Shown here in pieces: positions 24,832 to 33,162 of a stretch of 64,000 nucleotides of DNA. A program made the translations under genes and the position numbers. Under the pieces are notes generated by a model. The model saw only the letters and a program-made list of their open reading frames with translations. It had not been told where the DNA came from and made no database searches. Every line of letters starts with the position of its first letter. Within the stretch, counting starts at the first letter, position 1. Source of the stretch: Nocardioides immobilis (GTDB lineage Bacteria; Actinomycetota; Actinomycetes; Propionibacteriales; Nocardioidaceae); assembly GCF_003515065.1 (NCBI RefSeq), contig NZ_QXGH01000020.1:62001-126000 (forward strand). The letters are read 5' to 3'.

Positions 24832-26460
24832 ATGAACCCTCGGATCTCCGCAGCGGCGATCGCCGCCCTCCTCTCCACCGCCGTCCTGGCCGCGTGCACC
24901 GGCACTGATCCGGAGCCCGGCCCCGACTCCCCACGGGACATCGACGCGCGGTCCTACTACGACGACTACGACTCGGACACCGACACCGACTACGGCTCCG
25001 CGCCGACGTACTCGACGCAGGCCGAGAGCGAGGCCGGCGACGTCGCCGAGCCCACCATCCCGCCCGGGCCGAACGAGGACAACGTCTTCCGCGACCACGG
25101 ATCCAGCGGCTTCGTCGACGCGACCGCCGACCCGAGGTCGACGTTCGCGCTCGACGTCGACACCGGGTCGTACGGCGTCGCCCGCACCTTCCTGCGTGAC
25201 GGCCTGCGGGTGCCACGGGCGGCGATCCGGGTCGAGGAGTGGGTGAACGCCTACGAGTACGACGACCCCGCCCCCACCGACAGCGACCTCGGCCTGTCGG
25301 CCGAGACCGGCCTCGCTCCGAGCCTCACCGACGGCACCCAGCTGGTGCGGGTCGGGGTCTCCGCCCGTGAGGTGTCCGCCGCCGACCGGCCGCGGGTCAA
25401 CATCACCCTCGTCGTCGACCGGTCCGGCAGCATGGACATCCGCGAGCGGCTCGGCCTCGTGCAGTCGTCGCTCGCCCTCCTGGCCGCCCGGCTGAACCCG
25501 GACGACACGGTCTCGGTCGTCTCCTTCGAGGACCAGGCCCGACCGATCCTCGAGCCGACGCCGGTGGCGAACACGGCCGCGATCGTCGAGGCGATCGAGG
25601 GCCTGAAGCCCGGCGGCAGCACCAACCTCGAAGCCGGCCTCCGCCTCGGCTACGAGCAGGCGAGGGACGCCTTCGACCCCCACGCCGTGAACATGGTCGT
25701 GCTCGCCTCCGACGGTGTCGCCAACGTCGGCAGCACCGGGCCGGGCTCGATCATCGACACCATCCAGGAGGAGGGCCGCTCTGGTGATGGCGCCATCCAC
25801 CTGGTCACCGTCGGCTACGGGCTCGGCAACTACAACGACCACCTGATGGAGCAGCTGGCCGACCTCGGCGACGGCTTCTACGCGTACGTCGACGACTACG
25901 CCGAGGCCGAGCAGCTCTTCGGCGAGGACCTGGTCACGACGCTGACCCCGGTCGCCTCCGAGGCCCGGACCCAGGTCACCTTCGACCCGGAGCTGGTCAC
26001 CTCCTACCGGCTGATCGGCTACGACAACCGGGAGATCGCGGACGAGGACTTCACCGATCCCGGGACCGACGCGGGCGAGCTCGGCGCCGGCCACCACGCG
26101 ACCGCGCTCTACGAGGTGCGGCTGGCGCCCGGCGTCGAGCCCGGTGCGGTGATCGGCAACGCGGCGGTCCGCTGGAACCCAATTGGCACAGGCAGCACCG
26201 GCGACACGCCGCAGGAGGAGGTGGCGATCGACCTGGTCGCCGCGGACCCTGACAACCCGGAGGCCGCGCCGTCGTACCGGCTGGAGCTGGCGGCGACCGT
26301 CGCCGACCTCGCGCAGGTGCTCAAGCAGAGGGCGCCGTACGCCGACCGGGCCGTCACGCTCGACGGCCTCCTGGTCCGGGCCGAGGAGCTGGTCGACGCC
26401 GACGTCCCTGGTGCCGGCGACCTGCTCACGCTCGTCGAGCAGGCGATCGACGTCGACTGA
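24832..26460 (+). CDS. VWA-domain lipoprotein (YfbK-like)
   Basis: The 542-residue protein has a lipoprotein signal (lipobox LAAC, Cys22) and an acidic Asp/Tyr-rich linker. A von Willebrand YfbK N-terminal domain follows (STFALDVDTGSYGVARTFLR, RVEEWVNAYEY). The VWA domain covers ~187-375, with an intact MIDAS: DRSGS (196-200), Thr264 and Asp294. A C-terminal DUF3520-like domain contains LEAGLRLGYEQ-distal beta regions and ends in a helical segment. It is probably anchored outside the membrane, binding a protein partner through a divalent metal. Role unknown. Confidence 0.87.
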   Translation: MNPRISAAAIAALLSTAVLAACTGTDPEPGPDSPRDIDARSYYDDYDSDTDTDYGSAPTYSTQAESEAGDVAEPTIPPGPNEDNVFRDHGSSGFVDATADPRSTFALDVDTGSYGVARTFLRDGLRVPRAAIRVEEWVNAYEYDDPAPTDSDLGLSAETGLAPSLTDGTQLVRVGVSAREVSAADRPRVNITLVVDRSGSMDIRERLGLVQSSLALLAARLNPDDTVSVVSFEDQARPILEPTPVANTAAIVEAIEGLKPGGSTNLEAGLRLGYEQARDAFDPHAVNMVVLASDGVANVGSTGPGSIIDTIQEEGRSGDGAIHLVTVGYGLGNYNDHLMEQLADLGDGFYAYVDDYAEAEQLFGEDLVTTLTPVASEARTQVTFDPELVTSYRLIGYDNREIADEDFTDPGTDAGELGAGHHATALYEVRLAPGVEPGAVIGNAAVRWNPIGTGSTGDTPQEEVAIDLVAADPDNPEAAPSYRLELAATVADLAQVLKQRAPYADRAVTLDGLLVRAEELVDADVPGAGDLLTLVEQAIDVD

Positions 26461-26482
26461 GAGGTTTACATTCGCGGGAGAC

Positions 26483-26520
26483 TTGTCAAACGTCGTTGAC
26501 AAATACTACCGTCTTGTCAA
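26483..26520. promoter_or_regulatory. AlkX-type operator/promoter region of alkB
   Basis: TTGTCAA (26483-26489) and TTGACAA (26496-26502) form a perfect inverted repeat with a six-base spacer, and a further TTGTCAA occurs at 26514-26520. The second arm contains a consensus -35 box TTGACA. The site lies 40 bases before alkB, the first gene of the unit that ends with a TetR gene. Confidence 0.7.
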
Positions 26521-26541
26521 CAAAGACGTTTGGAGAGATCA

Positions 26542-28080
26542 ATGGAGACCTCTGGGATGAGCCCCGAGCAGATCGGCAAGACCGTTCCCGACGGCACCAC
26601 CGAGGTGTGGAAGGACAAGAAGCGGTACCTCTGGCTGCTCGGCCTGATGGTTCCCGGCTTCGGCGTGATGGCGGTCGTCGCCTACGCCTACACCGACTGG
26701 TGGTGGCTGCTGCTCGCCGGCCCGATCCTCGTCAACCTGATCATCCCGGTCCTCGACCTGGCCCTCGGCCTCGACCCGTCGAACCCGCCGGACGACGTGA
26801 TCGAGGAGCTCGAGAACGACCGGTACTACCGGTGGATCGTCTTCATGTACCTCCCGCTGCAGTTCTTCATCCTGTGGGCGGTCATGTACCTCATCGCCTA
26901 CGGCAACCCGATCGCCTACGTCACCGACCTGTTCGGCATCAAGGACTGGGCCGCCGACACCCTCGGCGCCGACCTGGTGCGCTCGATGCAGAACGCGGAC
27001 GGCCACTCCGACCTGGCCTGGTGGGAGAAGCTGGCGATCGCGTTCTCCGCGGCCGGCGTGATGGGCATCGGCATCAACACCGCCCACGAGCTCGGGCACA
27101 AGAAGGAGTCGGTCGAGCGGTGGCTGTCCAAGATCGCGCTCGCGCCGACCTTCTACGGCCACTTCTACATCGAGCACAACCGCGGCCACCACGTCCGCGT
27201 CGCGACCTTCGAGGACCCCGCGTCCAGCCGTCTCGGTGAGAGCTTCTACGCCTTCTGGCCGCGCACCGTGTCCGGCTCGCTGAAGAGCGCCTGGGAGCTG
27301 GAGGCCAAGCGCTACAAGCGCAAGGGCACCCACCCGTTCCACGTGGGCAACGACGTGCTCAACGCGTGGCTGATGTCGGCCGTCCTCTACGGCGCGATCA
27401 TCGCGGTCTTCGGGTGGCAGGTCATCCCCTACTGCCTCGTGATCATCGTCGCGGGCTTCTCGCTGCTGGAGATCATCAACTACCTCGAGCACTACGGGAT
27501 GCTGCGCCAGAAGGTCGGCGAGAAGCAGCGGTACGAGCGGGTGCTGCCCATGCACAGCTGGAACAGCAACAACATCGTCACCAACATCTTCCTCTACCAC
27601 CTCCAGCGCCACAGCGACCACCACGCGAACCCGACCCGGCGGTACCAGACGCTGCGCGACTTCAAGGAGTCGCCGGCCCTGCCGACCGGGTACGCCGGCA
27701 TGCTCACCCTGGCGCTGTTCCCGCCGCTCTGGCGCAAGGTCATGGACAAGCGCGTCGTCGACCACCTCGACGGCGACATCACCCTCTCGAACATCCACCC
27801 GCGCAAGGTCGACAAGTACCTCAAGAAATTCCCGGCGCCGGTCGAGCACGACGTGCACAAGGACGACTACTTCGCCCAGAAGTTCGAGGGCGAGGTGCTG
27901 GCCGCGAGGTGCCCGGGTTGCAGCTATGTCTACGAGGTCGCCGCGGGCGACGAGCACGAGGGCTTCCTGGCCGGCACGGCATGGGCCGAGATTCCCGAAG
28001 AGTGGTGCTGTCCTGACTGCGGCGTCCGCGAGAAGATCGACTTCGTGCCGTTCGACCCGGAGAAGGTGGATGCCCCATGA
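26542..28080 (+). CDS. alkB: alkane 1-monooxygenase AlkB fused to rubredoxin
   Basis: The 512-residue protein joins an integral-membrane AlkB hydroxylase to a C-terminal rubredoxin. The hydroxylase has about six membrane helices and all histidine boxes that bind the diiron centre: HELGHK (182-187), EHNRGHH (211-217), NYLEHYG (313-319) and LQRHSDHH (354-361). The rubredoxin (~450-505) keeps CPGC (457-460) and CPDC (490-493). It hydroxylates the terminal carbon of n-alkanes, and the fusion supplies its own electron carrier. ATG 26542 follows GGAGAG. The next gene, a ferredoxin, overlaps its stop (ATGA). Confidence 0.95.
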   Translation: METSGMSPEQIGKTVPDGTTEVWKDKKRYLWLLGLMVPGFGVMAVVAYAYTDWWWLLLAGPILVNLIIPVLDLALGLDPSNPPDDVIEELENDRYYRWIVFMYLPLQFFILWAVMYLIAYGNPIAYVTDLFGIKDWAADTLGADLVRSMQNADGHSDLAWWEKLAIAFSAAGVMGIGINTAHELGHKKESVERWLSKIALAPTFYGHFYIEHNRGHHVRVATFEDPASSRLGESFYAFWPRTVSGSLKSAWELEAKRYKRKGTHPFHVGNDVLNAWLMSAVLYGAIIAVFGWQVIPYCLVIIVAGFSLLEIINYLEHYGMLRQKVGEKQRYERVLPMHSWNSNNIVTNIFLYHLQRHSDHHANPTRRYQTLRDFKESPALPTGYAGMLTLALFPPLWRKVMDKRVVDHLDGDITLSNIHPRKVDKYLKKFPAPVEHDVHKDDYFAQKFEGEVLAARCPGCSYVYEVAAGDEHEGFLAGTAWAEIPEEWCCPDCGVREKIDFVPFDPEKVDAP

Positions 28081-28271
28081 AGATCGTCGCGGATCTCGAG
28101 AAGTGCGAAGGCCTCGGCATGTGCGAGGCGATGGCCAACGACTACTTCGAGGTCGATGAGGACGAGGACCAGGTCAACGTCCTCGACGACTCGCCGCCGG
28201 AGGAGGACCGGGCCCACGTGTACGCCGCGGTCCAGGCCTGCCCGGTGCTGGCGCTGTCGCTGACCGACTGA
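28077..28271 (+). CDS. [3Fe-4S]-type ferredoxin
   Basis: The 64-residue protein has the single-cluster ferredoxin pattern of P450 partners: CEGLGMC near residue 10, then QACPVLAL near the end. GLGMC has glycine-leucine-glycine-methionine where a [4Fe-4S] protein would have another cysteine, suggesting [3Fe-4S]. It overlaps the alkB stop by four bases. It may deliver electrons to the AlkB-rubredoxin fusion or to a P450 elsewhere, such as that at 23019. Confidence 0.85.
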   Translation: MKIVADLEKCEGLGMCEAMANDYFEVDEDEDQVNVLDDSPPEEDRAHVYAAVQACPVLALSLTD

Positions 28272-28274
28272 TCG

Positions 28275-28889
28275 ATGTCTATCCTCGCGCGTGTGAGCGC
28301 CCAGCCCGCGGCAGTGCCGCCCCCGGTCCCGGTCGGTGCGCTGCGCGACCGGCTCTGTGACGCGGCCGCGGCCGTGATCACCAGCGAGGGCTGGGCGCGG
28401 GTGACGATGGCGCGGCTCGCCGACGAGGTCGGCGTGAGCCGGCAGACGGTCTACAACGAGATCGGCACCAAGAACGATCTCGCCGAGGCCGTCGTGCTCA
28501 GGGAGCTCGACCGGTTCCTCGCCGGCGTCATCCGCTCGTTCGACGAGAACCCCACCGACCTGGTCCAGGCGATCCGCGACTCGGCCCGGCGGGTGCTCAA
28601 GTACGCCCAGAAGAACCCGCTCCTGCACGCCGTCGTCTCGGCCACGCACGGCGCCGACACCGAGCTCCTCCCGCTGCTGACCACGCACGCCGAGTCGCTG
28701 CTCGTCGCGGCCAAGATGGTCGTCGGCGAGCGGCTCGCCGGCTACCAGATCGACCTCCCGGCCGACCGGCTCGACGCCAGCATCGACATGGTGGTCCGGC
28801 TGGTGCTGAGCCACGTGATGCAGCCGTCGGCCGATCCCGCGACCACGGCCGACGACATTGCCTGGGTCGCGGAGCGGGTCCTCGGCTGA
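28275..28889 (+). CDS. TetR-family regulator of alkB (AlkX-like)
   Basis: The 204-residue protein has a TetR helix-turn-helix (MARLADEVGVSRQTVYNEIG) and a ligand domain with KYAQKNPLLHAVVSATHGAD. The gene order alkB-rubredoxin-tetR is the known arrangement of alkB-rub-alkX in alkane-degrading Actinobacteria such as Dietzia, where AlkX represses the operon and is released by fatty acids. The palindrome at 26483 is the likely target. The gene starts four bases after the ferredoxin stop. Confidence 0.87.
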   Translation: MSILARVSAQPAAVPPPVPVGALRDRLCDAAAAVITSEGWARVTMARLADEVGVSRQTVYNEIGTKNDLAEAVVLRELDRFLAGVIRSFDENPTDLVQAIRDSARRVLKYAQKNPLLHAVVSATHGADTELLPLLTTHAESLLVAAKMVVGERLAGYQIDLPADRLDASIDMVVRLVLSHVMQPSADPATTADDIAWVAERVLG

Positions 28890-28984
28890 TCAGCTCGGTC
28901 TGCCCCGCACCCGCCGCCTGATGCGCGAGACTGGTTCGCAGCACTTCAGGTTCCGAATTACCCTCGGAGGGGGAGGGAAGCTCT

Positions 28985-30208
28985 ATGGGGGTTGCGCCGC
29001 GCCGCGCGCGACTTGCGCTGGTCAGCGCCGTCGCGCTGCTCGGTGCTGCCTGCGCGGCACCCGCCGACGACCCTGATCCGGACGCCAGCAACGCCGCATC
29101 GTCGACGAGCACGCCGCCCGGCGAAGGTGGTGAGCCCTCGGCGACGTACGCCCGCTACGAGGTCGACCCGCCGGGGGAGTACGACGGGCGCCTCAACGGC
29201 GACGACATGCTCCTCGTCAGCACCGAGACGATTCCCGACGACGTCGTCGAGCAGATCCTCGCCATCAGGATCGCGGGCCAGAAGGCGGTCACGGCGGCGG
29301 AGCCGCTCTCGATCGGTGAGTTCTCCCTCGAGAACAAGGGTTACCGGGTCGCCGCCGTCGACGCGGCTGACTACCGCCGGTTCACGCCCCAGACGTCGGC
29401 GGTCCTGCAGGACGCCTGGGACCGGGTCGCTGCCGGCGAGATCGCCGTTGACCAGGCGCTCGAGCCGCGGTTGCCGGTCGACAAGGACGGCTACCTCGCG
29501 GTCGGCTCCGGTGAGCGGACGTTCCCGATCCACGTCGGCGCTTTCGTCGACCAGGTCGGCACCATCGACGCGGTCGTCAACACCGAGTGGGGCGAGCAGC
29601 TCGGCCTGGTCGAGAACAACGCCCTGGTCCTCTACACCGGTGTCATCTCCCCGCAGGCGCTCCGCAAGAAGCTGAAGCCGATCGTCGGCGACATCTCGAT
29701 GACCGACCTCGACATCGTCGCGGAGGAGGGGATCGACCCCAACACCTTCCAGACCGCCGTGCTGGTCGGCACCTTCTCCGAAGCAGTCGGCGTCTTCAAC
29801 TACACGCCCATCGGCGGCGGCCGGATCCAGCCCGACCCGGCCTGGGTGCGCGAGCACATCGTCACCGAGACGGTGCCGATCCTCGGCGAGCTCACCTGCA
29901 ACAAGTACATGATGCCGCAGCTGAAGGCGGCCCTCGCCGAGGTCCAGCGGCGCGGTCTCGCCAACGAGATCAAGTACCACGTCGGCTGCTACTACCCGCG
30001 CTTCATCCACGGCAGCACGACCCTGTCCAACCACTCCTTCGGCCTGGCGATCGACATCAACTCGCTGGAGAACCAGCGCGGCACCGTCGGTCAGATGCAT
30101 CCCGATGTGGTGTCGATCTTCAAGTACTGGGGCTTCGCCTGGGGCGGCGACTGGGCCTACACCGACCCGATGCACTTCGAGCTGGAGCAGATCAAGAACC
30201 CCGGGTGA
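28985..30208 (+). CDS. M15-family peptidase lipoprotein (VanY/DacB-like)
   Basis: The 407-residue protein has a lipoprotein signal (LGAAC) and a long N-terminal domain without recognised motif. The C-terminal M15 metallopeptidase domain carries the zinc motif HSFGLAIDIN and the second histidine in DPMHFEL. M15 enzymes cut D-alanyl bonds or other peptidoglycan cross-links. It is probably attached to the outside of the membrane and acts on the wall. GGGAGGGAAG precedes ATG 28985. Confidence 0.82.
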   Translation: MGVAPRRARLALVSAVALLGAACAAPADDPDPDASNAASSTSTPPGEGGEPSATYARYEVDPPGEYDGRLNGDDMLLVSTETIPDDVVEQILAIRIAGQKAVTAAEPLSIGEFSLENKGYRVAAVDAADYRRFTPQTSAVLQDAWDRVAAGEIAVDQALEPRLPVDKDGYLAVGSGERTFPIHVGAFVDQVGTIDAVVNTEWGEQLGLVENNALVLYTGVISPQALRKKLKPIVGDISMTDLDIVAEEGIDPNTFQTAVLVGTFSEAVGVFNYTPIGGGRIQPDPAWVREHIVTETVPILGELTCNKYMMPQLKAALAEVQRRGLANEIKYHVGCYYPRFIHGSTTLSNHSFGLAIDINSLENQRGTVGQMHPDVVSIFKYWGFAWGGDWAYTDPMHFELEQIKNPG

Positions 30209-30250
30209 TCCCTACGCCTCGACGAGCTCGGCGGACGAGAACGTGAACCG

Positions 30251-30267
30251 TGACAGCGATACTGTCA
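30251..30267. promoter_or_regulatory. MerR-type operator before racemase gene
   Basis: TGACAGCGATACTGTCA is a palindrome with six-base arms, ten bases before the first possible start of the racemase gene. It matches TGACAGTAATAGTGTCA at 35373-35389 in 14 of 17 positions. Confidence 0.75.
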
Positions 30268-30289
30268 GCGTTGTGCAATGATCGGCCGC

Positions 30290-31465
30290 ATGACGCTCGA
30301 GAAGATCGAACTGGGTCAGGGCACCGGTCCGCTGCGCGGGATCAAGGTCGTCGAGATCGCCGGCATCGGCCCCGGCCCGCACGCCTGCACGATCCTGGCC
30401 GACCTCGGCGCGGACGTGATCCGGGTGGAGCGGCCGGGTGGCCAGCTGCTGAGCGGCGGCCCGACCGACCTGCTCACCCGCGGCCGGCCGAGCGTCGCCC
30501 TCAACCTCAAGGACCCGGCCGCCGCGCAGGTCATCCTCGACCTGGTGGCCGACGCCGACGTACTGATCGAGGGGATGCGACCCGGCGTCGCCGAGCGGCT
30601 CGGCGTCGGACCCGACGCGTGCCTCGCCCGCAACCCGCGGCTGGTCTACGGCCGGATGACCGGCTGGGGCCAGGACGGCCCGTGGAGCCAGGCCGCCGGC
30701 CACGACATGAACTACATCGCGATCACCGGGACCCTGCACGGCCTCGGCCAGGTCAACGAGAAGCCGCAGTTCCCGGCCAACCTGGTGGGCGACTTCGGCG
30801 GGGGGTCGACGTACCTCGTCATCGGCATCCTGGCCGCGCTGCTGGAGGCCAAGGTCTCGGGCGAGGGCCAAGTGGTCGACGCCGCGATCGTCGACGGCAC
30901 CGCGCACCTCAACACCATGCTCGCCGCGTTCCTCGCCGGCGGGACCTTCAAGGAGGAGCGGGTCAGCAACCTGCTCGACGGCGGCACGCCGTTCTACAGC
31001 ATCTACGAGACCGCCGATGGCGAGCACATGTCGGTCGGCGCGCTCGAGCCGCAGTTCTTCGCTGCCTTCGTCGACCTGCTGGGGATCAGGGAGCAGGTCC
31101 CCGGGCAGCTCGAGTTCGACCGGTTCGACGAGATGCGCGACCTCATCGCCGCCCGCTTCAAGGAGAAGACCCGCGACGAGTGGTGCGCCGTCTTCGACGG
31201 CACCGACGCCTGCGTCGCGCCGATCCTCAAGCTCAGCGAGGCCGTCGACCACCCGCACATGAAGGCGCGCGAGATCCTCGTCGAGAAGGACGGGATCGTG
31301 CAGCCGGCGCCGGCACCGCGGTTCTCCCGCACCGAGGCAACCCTCGGGATGGCGCCCGCTCCGAAGGCCGGCGCCCACACGCGTGCGGCACTCACCGCAT
31401 GGGGCATCGCGAACGTCGACGATCTCCTACTGCAGGGGGTCGCGGTGCAGGTCGCCGAGGAGTAG
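30290..31465 (+). CDS. mcr: alpha-methylacyl-CoA racemase / CaiB-BaiF family
   Basis: The 391-residue protein is a family III CoA-transferase of the racemase subgroup: EIAGIGPGPHACTILADLGADVIRVE at the start, the conserved histidine in GHDMNYIA and aspartate in VGDFGGGS. The racemase equilibrates (R)- and (S)-2-methylacyl-CoA so that branched fatty acids or sterol side chains can enter beta-oxidation. ATG 30278 is an alternative start four codons earlier. The upstream palindrome is shared with the fadA/merR region. Confidence 0.85.
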   Translation: MTLEKIELGQGTGPLRGIKVVEIAGIGPGPHACTILADLGADVIRVERPGGQLLSGGPTDLLTRGRPSVALNLKDPAAAQVILDLVADADVLIEGMRPGVAERLGVGPDACLARNPRLVYGRMTGWGQDGPWSQAAGHDMNYIAITGTLHGLGQVNEKPQFPANLVGDFGGGSTYLVIGILAALLEAKVSGEGQVVDAAIVDGTAHLNTMLAAFLAGGTFKEERVSNLLDGGTPFYSIYETADGEHMSVGALEPQFFAAFVDLLGIREQVPGQLEFDRFDEMRDLIAARFKEKTRDEWCAVFDGTDACVAPILKLSEAVDHPHMKAREILVEKDGIVQPAPAPRFSRTEATLGMAPAPKAGAHTRAALTAWGIANVDDLLLQGVAVQVAEE

Positions 31466-31474
31466 GAAGCTCCC

Positions 31475-32938
31475 ATGGAGCACGTCGACGTCCTCATCAT
31501 CGGAGCCGGTCTCTCGGGCGTCGGCGCTGCCGCGCAGGTCCGCGAGCGACTGCCGAAGAAGACGGTCGCCGTGTTCGAGTCCCGCGACTCCAAGGGCGGC
31601 ACCTGGGACCTGTTCCGCTATCCCGGCATCCGCTCGGACAGCGACATGTTCACGTTCGGCTACACCTGGCGGCCGTGGCAGAGCGACATCGCGCTCGCGG
31701 ACGGGCCGCTGATCCGGGAGTACATCGACACCGTTGCCGACGAGTACGACGTCAACCGGCTGATCCGCTACCGGCACCGGATCACCCGCGCCGACTGGGA
31801 CTCCGAGCAGGCGCGCTGGACGGTGACCGCGAGCGTCGGCGACCCTGCCGCCGGTGAGACGGTCACGCTCACGGCGAGCTTCCTGTGGTCGTGCGCCGGC
31901 TACTACCAGTACGAGCAGGGATTCCAGCCGACCTGGCCCGGGATGGCCGACTTCGCGGGCGAGATCGTGCACCCGCAGCACTGGCCCGAGGATCTCGACT
32001 ACGCCGGCAAGCGGGTGGTCGTGGTCGGCAGCGGTGCCACCGCGGTGACGCTGGTGCCGGCGATGCTGACTGGTGAGGGCGCCGCGGAGCACGTGACGAT
32101 GCTGCAGCGGACGCCGACGTACGTCATCAACCGCGGCCGCCACGACCCGGTGGCCCGGCTGCTCACGAAGCTGCGGCTGCCCGACCGGGTGGTCTACCGG
32201 GCGGCGCGGTGGGCCAACATCCTGCAGGCGGTCGGCTTCTACAAGTTCAGCATGCGCTGGCCGGCGCGGGCGAAGGCCCTGATCCGGAAGGGGGCCGTGA
32301 GCCAGCTGCCGCCCGGCTTCGCGGTCGACGAGCACTTCGCGCCGCCGTACAACCCGTGGGAGCAGCGGCTCTGCTTCGTCCCCAACAACGACCTCTTCAA
32401 GTCGTTGAGCAGCGGCGACGCGTCCGTCGTCACCGACACCATCGAGTCGTTCACGCCGGACGGGCTCCGGCTGGCCTCCGGCCGGGAGCTGCCGGCGGAC
32501 CTCGTCATCACCGCGACCGGCTTCCAGATGCAGCTGCCGTTCGGCGGCATCGAGTTCCACATCGACGGGGAGCCGTTGGACCTCCCGTCGCGGCTGGCCT
32601 ACAAGGCGCTGATGCTGAGCGACGTGCCGAACTTCTTCTTCACCCTCGGCTATACGAACGCCTCCTGGACCCTCAAGGCCGACCTGGTCATCGACTACGT
32701 GTGCCGACTGCTCGCGCACCTCGACCAGCACGGCTACCGGACCGCTGTGCCCGTGCCGGACGCGGCGGTGCAGCGGCGGCCGCTGATGCTGCTGTCCTCG
32801 GGCTACATCCAGCGCTCCGCGCACCTGCTGCCGAGCGAGGGCGACCGGGCGCCGTGGCGGCTGGACCAGAACTACCTCGTCGACCGGCGGGTGATCCAGC
32901 GCGCCAAGATCGACGACGGGGTGCTGCGCTTCACATAG
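31475..32938 (+). CDS. Baeyer-Villiger type flavin monooxygenase (EthA-like)
   Basis: The 487-residue protein has two Rossmann motifs (GAGLSGVGAA for FAD and GSGATAVTLV for NADPH) around the Baeyer-Villiger fingerprint FAGEIVHPQHW, and the EthA-type phrase GGTWDLFRYPGIRSDSDMFTFGY. It should insert oxygen next to a ketone or oxidise sulfur or nitrogen. AGGAAG precedes the ATG, nine bases after the racemase stop, so both are likely co-transcribed. Confidence 0.88.
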   Translation: MEHVDVLIIGAGLSGVGAAAQVRERLPKKTVAVFESRDSKGGTWDLFRYPGIRSDSDMFTFGYTWRPWQSDIALADGPLIREYIDTVADEYDVNRLIRYRHRITRADWDSEQARWTVTASVGDPAAGETVTLTASFLWSCAGYYQYEQGFQPTWPGMADFAGEIVHPQHWPEDLDYAGKRVVVVGSGATAVTLVPAMLTGEGAAEHVTMLQRTPTYVINRGRHDPVARLLTKLRLPDRVVYRAARWANILQAVGFYKFSMRWPARAKALIRKGAVSQLPPGFAVDEHFAPPYNPWEQRLCFVPNNDLFKSLSSGDASVVTDTIESFTPDGLRLASGRELPADLVITATGFQMQLPFGGIEFHIDGEPLDLPSRLAYKALMLSDVPNFFFTLGYTNASWTLKADLVIDYVCRLLAHLDQHGYRTAVPVPDAAVQRRPLMLLSSGYIQRSAHLLPSEGDRAPWRLDQNYLVDRRVIQRAKIDDGVLRFT

Positions 32939-33162
32939 CGGGGATTCACGTCGGCAGGTCGCCAACCCCTAGGCTGATGACACTGGTCCGGCCGGTCTTG
33001 CCCCGGGCCCTGCGCACCGCAGACTTTCTGAGCTTCTGGATCGTCCGCCGCGCTCCTCGAAACCGAGGCCCGCTTCCCTTCCCGCCGCCGGCGGGACAGC
33101 ACGGCGAGACGCCCGACAGGGAGCCCGCCGACTTGATGGCGCGCGCTCCAGAGAGACCTCTC

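Noticed and set aside
32939..33162. Riboswitch or cold-shock leader before the DEAD-box gene
   Set aside because: The leader is long, but I could not find a conserved helix pattern or terminator/antiterminator pair in it.
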